DNA of 64,000 nt from Pseudomonas maumuensis (GTDB taxonomy: Bacteria; Pseudomonadota; Gammaproteobacteria; Pseudomonadales; Pseudomonadaceae), in NCBI RefSeq assembly GCF_019139675.1, contig NZ_CP077077.1:2356001-2420000 (forward strand), written 5' to 3'. Under the pieces are notes generated by a model, which saw only the letters and a list, made by a program, of their open reading frames with translations, made no database searches and was not told where the DNA came from. This document shows positions 1 through 9,578 of this stretch, in pieces; position 1 is the first letter of the stretch, and each line of letters opens with the position of its first letter. Made by a program: the position numbers and the translations under genes.

Positions 1-3000
1 GCGGCAGCGGCAGTTGCGCGCATACCCGCTGCCAGTGGCCCTGGGCGCTGGCGGCGAACAACGTGCGCAGCACTGCGTGGCTGCGCATCAGCGCCTGCAG
101 CTCGTCGCGCAGGGCCGCTTCGTCGAACGGGCCACGCACGCGGCAGGACATGATGTCCAGGTAGGTGGCCGCCTGTTCGACCTGGGAATGGAACAGCATG
201 CCTTCCTGCAATGCGGTCAGCGGGTATCCATCCTGGTCGCCGGCCTGGCGCCCGAGCGCAGCGCGTTCGGGGTCGAGCAGGGCGAACGGCGCACTGCTGG
301 CGGCAGAGTGTGCCTGCCAGGGCGCCAGTTCGGCGGCGAGGGCCGCCAGGGTCGGGTGGCGGTACAGTTGGCGTGGGCTGAAGGTATAGCCCGCCGCGCG
401 CGCCAGGCGTTGGACATCGAGGATGCGCAGCGAGTCGCCGCCGCAGGCGAAGAAGTCGTCGTCGGCGCAGATCTGCGGCAGTTCCAGCACCTCGCGCCAG
501 ATCCCGGCAAGCAACGTTTCGCGCTCACCGGCCGGTGCCCGGCCTGGCTCGGCACGCTCCGCCGCCAGTGGCGCCAGGGCGCGCAGGGCGGCGATGTCGA
601 CCTTGCCGTTGGCCGTCAGCGGCAGGCGTTCGACCTGGCGCAGTTGCTGGGGCTGCATGTGCGCCGGCAGGTGTTCGCGCAGGTGGGCCTGGACGCTGGC
701 CAGGGGCAATGGCCGGGTGGCGCTGAACCAGGCCTGCAGCACGCCGCGGCGCGCGTCGTGGCGCACCACCGCGTCTTCGATCTCCGGCAGGCGCAGTAGC
801 GCGGCCTGGATATCGCCCAGTTCGATGCGGAAACCGCGCACTTTGACCTGGTGGTCGTTGCGCCCCTGGTACTCCAGCGTGCCGTCCTCCCGCCAGCGGC
901 CGAGGTCGCCGCTGCGGTATAGGCGCAGGCCATGCCGTTCGACAAAGGCACGGGCGCTGAGTGCCGGTTGATTGAGGTAGCCCCGCGCCAGCCCGGCGCC
1001 GGCGATGTGCAGCTCGCCGGTGACACCTGGCGGGCAGAGCTGGCCGTGGGCATCGAGTACCAGCACGGCGAGGTCGGACAGTGGCCGACCGATGCCGTTG
1101 CCGGCCAGCCCGTCGCGGCGCACCACGTCATGGGTGACGTGTACGGTGGTCTCGGTGATGCCGTACATGTTGCTAAGGCGCACCCGCTCGCCGTACTTGT
1201 CGAACCACGGCGCCAATGCCCCGGCCTGCAACGCCTCGCCGCCGAAGATCACCTGACGCAGGGGCAGGTGGCCGGGGTGGCGCAGGTCTTCGGCAAGCAA
1301 CCGGACGAACGCGCTCGGGGTCTGGTTGAGCACGGTCACGCCATGTTCCAGCAGCAGCGCGCGCAGCGCCTCGGGATCGCGACTGGCCGGCTGTGGCACG
1401 ATCACCAGGCGTGCGCCGTGCAGCAGCGCGCCCCAGATTTCCCATACCGAGAAGTCGAAGGCGTAGGAGTGGAACAGGCACCAGCTGTCGTGCTCGTCGA
1501 ACTCGAACAGCGCACGGCTGCTGGTGAACAAGCGCATCACGTTGTGATGGCTGAGCATCGCCCCCTTGGGTGTGCCCGTGGAACCGGAGGTATGGATCAC
1601 GTAGGCCAGTTGCGTCGGGGCGATGCGCGGGAGCGGCAGGTCGTCGTGCGCGTCGTCGTCCGTGTCGTCGAGCGACACCGCCGCTATGCCTCGCAGCCCA
1701 CTGCGCGCCAGGGCCGCGTCTTGGGCCACCAGCAAGCTCAGGGCGCTGTCCTGGCACACCGCGACCAGGCGCGCATGGGGGTAGTCCGGGTCCAACGGGA
1801 CATAGGCGGCTCCGGCCTTGAGAATACCCAGCATGCCCACCAGCAGTTCGATGCCACGGTCGGCGCAGAGGCCGACCAGGGTGTCGGCCGCCAGTGCCTG
1901 GCCGTGCAGTTGCCGGTAGCGTCGACGCAGGCGCCGGGCCAGACGGTCGCTGGCGCGGTGCAGCGCGGCGTAGCTCAGGCGCCGGTGAGCGTCCTCCAGC
2001 GCGATTCGCTTAGGCATGCGCCCAGCCACCTCGGCAAACGCCTCGACCAGCGAAGCGCTTGGCGTGCTTGCCAGCATCCGCGCGGGCTGCAACAACGCCT
2101 GGCGCTGTTCGGCGCGCAGCAGTTGCAGGTCGCGCAGTGGCACGTCGGTCTCCAGCAGTTGTTCCAGCAGGTACTGGTAATGCTCGCCCAGGCGGGCCAT
2201 GCGCGCGGCGGCGAAGCGCCCAGGGTCATACTCCAGGGTGGCGCGCAGCCCGCCGTGGTGGCGGCGCAACGACAGGAACAGCGGGTAGCGGGCGAGGCCG
2301 TCGTGAACCTCGACGAAGCGTGCCTGCACGTCGTCCAGCGCCAGGGTGTGCTGTTCGTTGGCGTTCTGCAGGGTAAAGACCGCCTGCATCCAGGGATGCA
2401 CGCGCCCGTCGCCGGCGACCTCGCCCATCGCTTCCAGCGGTACGCCCTGGCAGGCCTGGGCCTGGCGCGCGAGTTGGGTGACCTGGGCGAGCAACTGGCC
2501 GAAGCTGGCTTGCTCGTCGAGGCGCAGGCGCAGCGGCAGGGTGCTGGTGAACAGCCCGAGCAGCTGATCGTTGCCGGCGCCACGGTTGGCCGATGGCACG
2601 CTGATAACCAGGTCGCGGGTGTTGCAATAGCGGCCCAGCAATACTGCATAGGCGGCGTACAGCACGCAGAACAGTGACGTTCCGCGCGCCGTGCTGTGCC
2701 GTTCCAGGCGCGCGAGCAACGCTGGCGGCAGGTCGAAATGACAGTGGGCGCCGTCGTCGTCCCCGACCTGCTCCAGGCCACTGTCGCGGGGCAGGTCGAG
2801 GCCCTCGTAGCCGCTCAGCAGCTCGCGCCAGAAAGCCACCGCCCGCAGGCCATCGGCGCCGTCCAGCCAGGCCTGCTGCTCGGCGAGGGCCTCGGCGTAG
2901 TGCTGATCGACGGTAACGGCGGCCAGTGGCTGGCCGCGGCGGCGGGCGTTGTAGGCCTGGCTCAACTGCTGGCGCAACAGGTCGAACGACCAGCCGTCGG

Positions 3001-6000
3001 CCAGCAGGTGTGGCAGCTGCAGCAACAGGACGTGCTGCTGGGTACCCAGACGCAGCAGACGCAGGCGGTACAGCGGTGCGCGATCGAGCGGTAGCGGTGC
3101 ACGCAGGGCCCGGTGCAGCAGTTCGGGCAGTTGCTCGGGGGCCACGTCGACCGGCACCAGCGCTGGTGCGGCGACCGCGTCGTGGACCTGCCACAGCCCC
3201 TCGGCGTTGGCCTCGATGCGCATGTGCAGTTGGCGATGGCGTGCCGCGACCTGCTGCCAGGCCCATTGCAGGGCGGCGACATCCAGTGGCCCGTCGAGGT
3301 GCTGCACCACGCTCAGGTTGAACCGTTGCGGCCCACCTTCGTCGTAGCGGTCGCTGAAATACAGTTGGCGTTGCGTGGCGGACAGCGGCAAACGCTCGGC
3401 CACGCTAGTGGGTTTGGCCGCTACGGTGCGTTGCCCGGCGGTGTCCAGGTGAGCGGCCAGTTGCGCCACGCTGGTGTGACGCAGCAGGTCGGCCAGGCTC
3501 AGGCGTACGCCGAACTGCTGGTCGATGCTCACCAGCAGTTGCGCGGCCAGCAAGGAATGACCGCCGAGTTCGAAGAAGGATTGTTCGGCACCGACCTGCG
3601 GCAGCTCGAGCAGCGTCTGCCAGATCGCCGCCAGGCGTACCTGGGTTGGCCCCTGCGGCATCACCTGGGCCACCAGGTCGCTGCGTGGCGGGCGCTGCAG
3701 GGCCTGGCGATCGACCTTGCCGTTGAGCGAGCGCGGCAGACGCGCCAGGCATTCGAAACGCTGCGGCACCATGTAGGCGGGCAGCCGCTCCAGCAACGCC
3801 GCGCGCCATGCGGCCGGGTCGCCGTGGCCAGTGTCGCGGGGCACCACATGGGCGCTCAGTTCGGTCTGGCCGTCGCTGTCCCAGGCCAGCACCACGGCCT
3901 GGCGGATGCCGGGCAACTGGTGCAGCGCATGCTCGACCTCGCCCAGTTCGATGCGGTGGCCGCGCACCTTGACCTGGAAATCCAGGCGCCCGTGGTAGAC
4001 CAGTCGGCCATGGTCGTCCCAGCTCACCCGGTCGCCGGTGCGGTACAGGCGCGCCGGCTGGCCTTCCAGGCCAAGCGGGTCGAGCAGCGGGAAGCGTTCG
4101 GCGTCGAGCGCCGCGCGCCGGTGATAACCCTCGGCCAGGCCGGCGCCGCCGATGTACAGTTCGCCACTGGCGCCCCAGGGCAGCGCCTGCCCGTGGTCAT
4201 CGAGCACATAGCAGCGGGTGGCGCCGACCGGGCGGCCGATCAGGGCATGCTGGCCAGCGTCGGTGAGGCGCTGGCGCGTCGACCAGATGGTGGTTTCGGT
4301 GGGCCCGTAGACTTGCACCACGTGGGGCGCGCAACCGAGCAGGTAAGCGGCCAGATTGCCCGACAGCGCCTCGCCGCCGCACAGCAGGCGTACCCGTTCG
4401 GGGGCGGCGGGACGCCAGCCGGCCAGGGCCAGCAGCGACCAGAACGAGGGCGTGCCCTGCAACAACGTGGGGCGCAGTTCATCGAGGGTGTGGGCCAGGG
4501 TCGCCGGTTCGCGCAGTTGCTCGTCGATCAGTTGCAGGCGGGCGCCGCAGGTCAGCGCGCCGAAGAGTTCCAGGGCGAAGATGTCGAAGCCGATCGCGGT
4601 GGCCCCAAGAACCCGGTCCTGGGCGTCCAGGCCCAGGTCGGCGACGAAATCGGCGACCAGGTTGCCCAGGGCGCCATGGGCGATGCGCACGCCCTTGGGC
4701 TTGCCGGTGGAGCCGGAGGTGTAGATCAGGTACGCCAGCTGTTCGGCCCTGGGCGCCTGCAAGGTCACCGGGTGGGGCGTGGCGCGGGCGGGCTGGGGCG
4801 AGTGGCACAGCTGGCGCACGTCGATGGGCAGCGCCTGATCGGTGATCAGCAGGTCCATGGCGCTGTCGGCGACGATCTCGCGCAGACGCTCCAGGGGCAT
4901 GTCCGGGTCGATCGGCACGTAGGCGGCGCTCTTGCCCAGTACCGCGAGCATGGCGATCACGGCCTGGTCCTTGCGCCGCAGGTGGACGCCGATGCATGCC
5001 GCCGTGGCTTGCTCGCCAAGGCGCTCGGCCAGGGCCGAGGCGGCGCTGGCCAACTGGCGATAGCCGAGGGTGACCTGACCGTATTGCAGGGCCGGAGCTT
5101 CGGGTTGGCGCTGCACCTGGTCGAGGAAGCGCTGCATCACACCGTCCTGGCCAATGGCGTGGCTGCCGGATTCGCCGGCGAAGCCCTGCAGCCGCGTGGC
5201 CATGGTCGGGGGCAACAGCCAGCGCGCGTCGAGTGGCGCCTCGGGGTGCTCCAGGGCCTGTGCCAGCAGGTGCGCCAGGCTCGCACCCAGGCGCTCGACG
5301 AAGGCTGTGCTGAAGCGCTCGAGTGGGTAGTCCAGGCGCAGGCGGATACGCTGCGCCTCGACTTGATAAGCGACCACCAGGTCGCCGACCACCTGGCGCC
5401 GCCCCAGGCCATGGGGCGTCAGGATCGCCTCGCCAAGAAGCAGTTGGTCGTCGCCGAAGTAGGCCTCGACCAGGCTGACATTGAATGGCCGCTCGACGCT
5501 CAGGCCCTGCGCGCGCAGATGTCGCATCACCTCGGTGAGGGTGAAGCGGGCGTGACCACGCGCGGCCTTGCGCTCGTCACGCAGTGCGCCGACCAGGGTC
5601 TGCAGACTGTCGCCAGGGTTGATCTCGACCGGCAACGGGTAGTTGTTGATGTGGCAGCCGAGCACCCGGCGGGTGCCGGCACGACGTTCATCCACCGGAT
5701 AGTTCAGTACCAGCGAACGGGCGCCACTGTAGCCATGCAGCACTTCGGCCAGTGCTGCGGCGAGCACCACGAACGGCGTGGCGCCCTGGCTGCGGGCATA
5801 ACGGCGCAGGGTACGGGTCAGCGTTTCATCCAGGTCGAAGTAGTGCGAGGCGCCGAGCCCGTGCGCTACCCCTTGGGCGTCGCGCTGGCGCGGCAGCTCG
5901 ACGTTCAGTGCCCGGCCGGCCAGGCGCGCGCACCAGTGGCCGACATCGGCGTCGTCATTGGCGCTGGCGTCCAGCGGCCTGGCCAGGGGTTCCGGCAGTG

Positions 6001-6478
6001 GCAGTGGCCGGTCTTCGCGCTGGCACTGGTAGCTGTCGGCCAGCACCTGGACGAACTGCAGGGCCGAAGTGGCGTCGGCGATGATGTGGTGAAAGTTCAG
6101 CACCAGGCGCTGTTGGCCGCCCTGGCGCAGCAGTTCGAAGCGAAACAGCGGGCCTGCCTGCAGATCGAACGCATGGGCCAGGACTTGGTCGATGGCCGTG
6201 TCCAGGGCCTGGTCGCTGGCCACCTCACGTACCGCGAGGACGTCGGTCAGGGGCTGCCCGGGCATTTGCCAGAGCGTCTCGCCGCGCAGTTCGAAACGTC
6301 CCAGGCAGGCGCTGTAGTAATGGTTGACGAAGTGCGCCAGGGCCGTGTTCAGCGCCGGCAGATCGAGCTCGCCGGCGATCCGGTAGACCAGCGGGGTGTT
6401 GTACAGGGTGCTGTCGGGGGCCAGTTGCCACTCGAGGAAGAACCGGCGTTGGTACGGATTGGCGCGGACCTCAATCAT
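1..6478 (-). CDS. Nonribosomal peptide synthetase, 5' part (C-A-T-C-A-T-C...), runs off the left edge
   Basis: At least 2159 codons are open without a stop and continue beyond base 1. Domains in order: condensation C1 (about residues 1-440; HHIIADA at 130-136), adenylation A1 (about 450-920; YTSGSTGKPKG near 586), carrier T1 (GGHS, Ser975), C2 (PHLLADG at 1156-1162), A2 (about 1475-1940), carrier T2 (GGDS, Ser2016), and the start of C3 (YPLTALQEGML). Specificity residues read by eye are D-I-L-Q-L-G-V-I-W for A1 (glycine-like) and D-F-W-N-I-G-M-V-H for A2, which matches the published threonine code. The ATG overlaps the P450 stop by 8 bp, so the genes are co-transcribed and probably translationally coupled. 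No thioesterase is visible, so later modules must lie to the left. The final product is not identifiable from this part. Family certain; substrate calls are inference. Confidence 0.95.
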   Translation of the reverse strand, partial: MIEVRANPYQRRFFLEWQLAPDSTLYNTPLVYRIAGELDLPALNTALAHFVNHYYSACLGRFELRGETLWQMPGQPLTDVLAVREVASDQALDTAIDQVLAHAFDLQAGPLFRFELLRQGGQQRLVLNFHHIIADATSALQFVQVLADSYQCQREDRPLPLPEPLARPLDASANDDADVGHWCARLAGRALNVELPRQRDAQGVAHGLGASHYFDLDETLTRTLRRYARSQGATPFVVLAAALAEVLHGYSGARSLVLNYPVDERRAGTRRVLGCHINNYPLPVEINPGDSLQTLVGALRDERKAARGHARFTLTEVMRHLRAQGLSVERPFNVSLVEAYFGDDQLLLGEAILTPHGLGRRQVVGDLVVAYQVEAQRIRLRLDYPLERFSTAFVERLGASLAHLLAQALEHPEAPLDARWLLPPTMATRLQGFAGESGSHAIGQDGVMQRFLDQVQRQPEAPALQYGQVTLGYRQLASAASALAERLGEQATAACIGVHLRRKDQAVIAMLAVLGKSAAYVPIDPDMPLERLREIVADSAMDLLITDQALPIDVRQLCHSPQPARATPHPVTLQAPRAEQLAYLIYTSGSTGKPKGVRIAHGALGNLVADFVADLGLDAQDRVLGATAIGFDIFALELFGALTCGARLQLIDEQLREPATLAHTLDELRPTLLQGTPSFWSLLALAGWRPAAPERVRLLCGGEALSGNLAAYLLGCAPHVVQVYGPTETTIWSTRQRLTDAGQHALIGRPVGATRCYVLDDHGQALPWGASGELYIGGAGLAEGYHRRAALDAERFPLLDPLGLEGQPARLYRTGDRVSWDDHGRLVYHGRLDFQVKVRGHRIELGEVEHALHQLPGIRQAVVLAWDSDGQTELSAHVVPRDTGHGDPAAWRAALLERLPAYMVPQRFECLARLPRSLNGKVDRQALQRPPRSDLVAQVMPQGPTQVRLAAIWQTLLELPQVGAEQSFFELGGHSLLAAQLLVSIDQQFGVRLSLADLLRHTSVAQLAAHLDTAGQRTVAAKPTSVAERLPLSATQRQLYFSDRYDEGGPQRFNLSVVQHLDGPLDVAALQWAWQQVAARHRQLHMRIEANAEGLWQVHDAVAAPALVPVDVAPEQLPELLHRALRAPLPLDRAPLYRLRLLRLGTQQHVLLLQLPHLLADGWSFDLLRQQLSQAYNARRRGQPLAAVTVDQHYAEALAEQQAWLDGADGLRAVAFWRELLSGYEGLDLPRDSGLEQVGDDDGAHCHFDLPPALLARLERHSTARGTSLFCVLYAAYAVLLGRYCNTRDLVISVPSANRGAGNDQLLGLFTSTLPLRLRLDEQASFGQLLAQVTQLARQAQACQGVPLEAMGEVAGDGRVHPWMQAVFTLQNANEQHTLALDDVQARFVEVHDGLARYPLFLSLRRHHGGLRATLEYDPGRFAAARMARLGEHYQYLLEQLLETDVPLRDLQLLRAEQRQALLQPARMLASTPSASLVEAFAEVAGRMPKRIALEDAHRRLSYAALHRASDRLARRLRRRYRQLHGQALAADTLVGLCADRGIELLVGMLGILKAGAAYVPLDPDYPHARLVAVCQDSALSLLVAQDAALARSGLRGIAAVSLDDTDDDAHDDLPLPRIAPTQLAYVIHTSGSTGTPKGAMLSHHNVMRLFTSSRALFEFDEHDSWCLFHSYAFDFSVWEIWGALLHGARLVIVPQPASRDPEALRALLLEHGVTVLNQTPSAFVRLLAEDLRHPGHLPLRQVIFGGEALQAGALAPWFDKYGERVRLSNMYGITETTVHVTHDVVRRDGLAGNGIGRPLSDLAVLVLDAHGQLCPPGVTGELHIAGAGLARGYLNQPALSARAFVERHGLRLYRSGDLGRWREDGTLEYQGRNDHQVKVRGFRIELGDIQAALLRLPEIEDAVVRHDARRGVLQAWFSATRPLPLASVQAHLREHLPAHMQPQQLRQVERLPLTANGKVDIAALRALAPLAAERAEPGRAPAGERETLLAGIWREVLELPQICADDDFFACGGDSLRILDVQRLARAAGYTFSPRQLYRHPTLAALAAELAPWQAHSAASSAPFALLDPERAALGRQAGDQDGYPLTALQEGMLFHSQVEQAATYLDIMSCRVRGPFDEAALRDELQALMRSHAVLRTLFAASAQGHWQRVCAQLPLP

Positions 6479-7880
6479 GGTGCCTCTCCTTCAGACGGAT
6501 CCGCACCGGACGGTTCATGGCCAGGGCGAAGTGGAAGTGGTGTTCGAGGGGCTCGTCGCTGACTTCCCAATCGCCGGCGCGTACCAGTTCGGCCAGCAGC
6601 ACCTTGAGCGAGTAGCGCGAGAACATCTGCCCGGTGCAGTTGTTGGGTCCGCTGGAATAGGCCAGGAACGGTTGGCGATAACGCTCCGGGTCTTCCTGGA
6701 AGCGCTCGGGGCGGAAACGTGCGGCGTCCTCGCCCCACAGCTCGGGCAGGCGCAGCACGTGGTAGATGTCGGCCACCAGCTCGCTGCCCTGGCGAATGAA
6801 ATGGCCGTTGAGCAGCAGGTCGCGGCTGGCCGCGCGGAACAGGAACGGCTGCGCCGGGTGCAGGCGCAGCACTTCGTGGACACAGGCGTGGAGCAGGGTG
6901 TCGTCGCGGCGAATATACGCGCTGTAGTCCTGGCCTTGCGTTTGCAGCTCCTCGCGCAGGGCCTGTCGGTAGTGGCGATGGCGGCCCAGCTCGTCGACCA
7001 GGGCGAGGAACGACGGGAACGGCGCGACATAGCCGGCGAGCACCGCGCCATTGAGGCCGGTGGCGAACGCCTCGTCCTGCTGCGACTGGTAATGCTGGTC
7101 GATGTAGGCGTTGAGGCGGTGCGTGTAGTCGGTGCTGTTGAGCAGCCCCGGGTCGTTGCCGATGCGCGCCACCAGCTGGCGCTTGAGTTCGTCGAAACGG
7201 CGGTTGAAGTGCGCCGGCTTGTGGTAGGCGAACGCTTGGCCGAGCAGGTCGACTTGCTCCTCGAGCATGCGCCCCACGCCCTCCACCGGGCCTTGCAGGT
7301 CCATCACCGAGCGCAGGTACACCTCGGCCGTGAACTCGCTCAGCTCGGGGTTCACCAGCAGGATCGGAGCGCCTTCCCACCAGCCCCGCACTCGCTGCTC
7401 GCTGAGGCTGCGCATGGTCTGGATGAAGCGTTCGGGGCCGCTGACCAGGTGGGCGATGATGTTGCGCTTCTGCTTGGCGTCCTGGCGTTCCTTGCTCAGG
7501 CGCATACGCCCCAGGGCGTCGGCGATCACCAGAAATTGCCGACCGTCGCCGACCAGCTCGCCTTGACCCATCCGCGGGTGATGCATCAGCCCGCGGATCT
7601 CCGCGACGCCGATCAGTACGTGGTAATCGCCGGCGAAGGTCGGCAGGCGCAGGTAGCGCCGCCAACTGCCATCGGCGCGGCGCGCCAGTTGGCCGATGTA
7701 GTGATAGGGGCGGGTGCGGTCGCGCAGCACCCGCGAGTTGCGCCAGCGCCGCGGCAGCAGCCAGGGCGCGGCGAGCACGTCGAGCACACGGTGCAGGCGG
7801 CTTTGCAGGGGCGTGGCGGCGACCAGGGTGAAGGGATGGCCGGCGTGGTTGTGCAGTGAACGGTTGTCGAGCGCTTCCAT
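6471..7880 (-). CDS. Cytochrome P450 of the NRPS operon
   Basis: 469 aa. The K-helix ExxR motif is present (EVLR, E336-R339), as is a heme-thiolate loop (YSSGPNNCTG) with the axial Cys at 415, so an intact P450 fold is expected. No N-terminal membrane anchor is seen, as usual for soluble bacterial P450s. It needs ferredoxin or flavodoxin partners encoded elsewhere. The gene lies 37 bp downstream of the amidase and overlaps the NRPS start by 8 bp (ATGATTGA), so it very likely acts in the same pathway, oxidising a free precursor, a carrier-bound residue or the released peptide. The loop differs from the common FGxGxHxCxG form, suggesting a divergent family. Substrate unknown. The start has only a weak ribosome-binding site (CAGG). 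Confidence 0.9.
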   Translation of the reverse strand: MEALDNRSLHNHAGHPFTLVAATPLQSRLHRVLDVLAAPWLLPRRWRNSRVLRDRTRPYHYIGQLARRADGSWRRYLRLPTFAGDYHVLIGVAEIRGLMHHPRMGQGELVGDGRQFLVIADALGRMRLSKERQDAKQKRNIIAHLVSGPERFIQTMRSLSEQRVRGWWEGAPILLVNPELSEFTAEVYLRSVMDLQGPVEGVGRMLEEQVDLLGQAFAYHKPAHFNRRFDELKRQLVARIGNDPGLLNSTDYTHRLNAYIDQHYQSQQDEAFATGLNGAVLAGYVAPFPSFLALVDELGRHRHYRQALREELQTQGQDYSAYIRRDDTLLHACVHEVLRLHPAQPFLFRAASRDLLLNGHFIRQGSELVADIYHVLRLPELWGEDAARFRPERFQEDPERYRQPFLAYSSGPNNCTGQMFSRYSLKVLLAELVRAGDWEVSDEPLEHHFHFALAMNRPVRIRLKERHHD

Positions 7881-7917
7881 GGCATACCTGCTGATTCGTG
7901 GGGGAGGGGACGGGCGC

Positions 7918-9318
7918 TCAGGCGCCCTGGGCCAGGTCCGGCAGACGCCAGCCCGCCAGCTGCTCCAGATGGGCGGCCACCTGCAAGGCGAGGTCTTCGC
8001 GCCAGGGCCGGGCGATCACCTGGACGCCGATCGGCAGGCCGTCGCGGGACTGGCCCACGGGCACCACCGCCACCGGCCAGTTGACCAGGCTGTAGCAGAT
8101 CGAGTAGCTGAAATCGCCGACCTCGGCGTAGGAGCGACCGTGGTGCTTGGCCACCGTCGCGGCCACGGGGCAGACGATCACGTCGTAGTCGTCGAGAAAC
8201 CGCAGCATTGCCTGGCGGCAACGGTCGAACTGCATCCAGATACCGCGCAGTTGGGTGACCGTGAGGCGGCTGCGACGGGTCAGGGCGTGGTATTCGCGCA
8301 GCAGCGGCGAGACTTCGCGCAGGTTCAGTTGCTGGATCAGGTCGGTGAGCCATTGGCCCTCGTCGCCGCCGAGCAGGATGCTGTCGGCCAGCAGTTCCTG
8401 GATCTGTCCGAGCATCTCGGGGCGCCGTTCGTCGAGCCGCGCCACGTTGCCTCGCAGGGCGTCGGCGGCGCGGCCAAGCGCCTGGCGTACGTCCGCTTCG
8501 GGAGTAGCGATGCCGTCGTCGGCATACCAGGCCACTCGCAGGCTCGACAGCGCTTGCGCCGGTGCGGTCTGCCAGGGGACTGGGGCGACATGCGGGTCGC
8601 GGCCATCGGGGCCGGCCAGCAGCGGCGCGGCCAGGTGCAGGTCGGCGATGCTTCGGGCCATGGGCCCGAAGCTGATGAATGGGCTGAACATGCCCATGCA
8701 GTCGAGCGGGAAGTGCCCGGTCAATGGCACGCGGCCCTGGGTCAGGCGCAAGGTGCAAATGCCGCTGTTGTGCGCGGGCACGCGCAGGCTGCCGCTGGCG
8801 TCGGAGCCGATGCCCAGCAGCGAGCCGCCGGCGGCAATCAGCGCGGCTTCGCCGCCGCTGCTGCCGCCGGGGCTGCGGCTCAGGTCATGGGGGTTGCGGG
8901 TTTGCCCATAGAGCAGGTTATCGGTCTCGTAGCCGATGCTCAGCTCCGGGGTATTGGTCAAACCCAGCATCAGCGCGCCTTCGCCGCGCAAGCGCGCCAC
9001 CACGGTGGCATCGGTCTCGCTGGGCTGGCCGGCGAGGCCGGCGCAGCCCTTGTCTGGGCTGTAGCCCAGGGCGTGGCAGGTGTTCTTGACGCTGAAGGGA
9101 ACGCCAAGCAGGCGTTTGTGCTGCAGTCGGGGCAGGTTGCGCTCGATCCAGGCCGCCTGCTCGTAGGCCATTTCCCGGTTGCTCTGGATCAGCGCGTTGA
9201 TCTGCGGGTTGACCTTGTCGATCTGTTGGAAGTAGGTGTCCAGCACCTGTGCCGAGCTGATCGCACCGCGTCTGATCGCTTCCGACAGGGTGCTGGCATC
9301 GCAACCGAGTATGTCCAC
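7918..9318 (-). CDS. Amidase-signature-family hydrolase, first gene of the NRPS operon
   Basis: 466 aa from a GTG start at 9318. That start was chosen because GGAGAG sits six bases upstream and the first residues (VDILGCDAST) begin the conserved domain; an ATG 87 bp further up has no ribosome-binding site. The Ser-cisSer-Lys triad of the family (GatA, fatty-acid amide hydrolase) is visible: Lys78 in SVKN, Ser153/154 in PGGSSGG, and Ser177 in DASGS. One glycine of the usual DxGGS is replaced by Ser. Such enzymes hydrolyse or transfer amide bonds, and no GatB/C partners are nearby, so it is not the tRNA amidotransferase subunit. As the promoter-proximal gene it is probably a tailoring, offloading or self-resistance enzyme; which of these cannot be told. 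Confidence 0.87.
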   Translation of the reverse strand: MDILGCDASTLSEAIRRGAISSAQVLDTYFQQIDKVNPQINALIQSNREMAYEQAAWIERNLPRLQHKRLLGVPFSVKNTCHALGYSPDKGCAGLAGQPSETDATVVARLRGEGALMLGLTNTPELSIGYETDNLLYGQTRNPHDLSRSPGGSSGGEAALIAAGGSLLGIGSDASGSLRVPAHNSGICTLRLTQGRVPLTGHFPLDCMGMFSPFISFGPMARSIADLHLAAPLLAGPDGRDPHVAPVPWQTAPAQALSSLRVAWYADDGIATPEADVRQALGRAADALRGNVARLDERRPEMLGQIQELLADSILLGGDEGQWLTDLIQQLNLREVSPLLREYHALTRRSRLTVTQLRGIWMQFDRCRQAMLRFLDDYDVIVCPVAATVAKHHGRSYAEVGDFSYSICYSLVNWPVAVVPVGQSRDGLPIGVQVIARPWREDLALQVAAHLEQLAGWRLPDLAQGA

Positions 9319-9533
9319 GTATCGCTCTCCATCGCTCGTCGACAGGACAGACGCCGCGGGACCAGTCGTCGGTACCCGGGGCGGGGCTGCGATGCAGAGT
9401 GCCAACGGGAAGAAGGAGCGTATATGTGCAATTCATCACGGTTTGCCCAGGTCGGGGCACCGCGCTTGTCGGCTAAGAGGGGGGAGGGGGCATTGCGGAC
9501 CCAGGGCGCTGTTCGTTTCGGCAGGCGCCCAAT

Positions 9534-9563
9534 AAAAAACCCGCCACGAGGGCGGGTTTTTTT
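9534..9563. terminator. Bidirectional intrinsic terminator between csp and the NRPS operon
   Basis: A CCCGCC/GGCGGG stem with a 5-base loop is flanked by AAAAAA on the left and TTTTTTT on the right, so it can end transcription in either direction. It lies 16 bp past the stop of the cold-shock gene. The stretch 9319-9533 upstream of the amidase must hold the promoter of the NRPS operon; no clear operator was recognised there. Confidence 0.85.
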
Positions 9564-9578
9564 GCAGCTATCCGAAAA

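Noticed and set aside
3113..6562. A very long plus-strand open frame (over 1100 codons) and other plus-strand frames over 1-6480.
   Set aside because: They are antisense to the NRPS, whose domains and motifs are unmistakable; the frames are by-products of high-GC codon usage and show no domain.
1..9318. Naming the peptide product (for example a known Pseudomonas lipopeptide or siderophore).
   Set aside because: Only two adenylation domains are visible and the rest of the assembly line is outside the window; no name can be supported.
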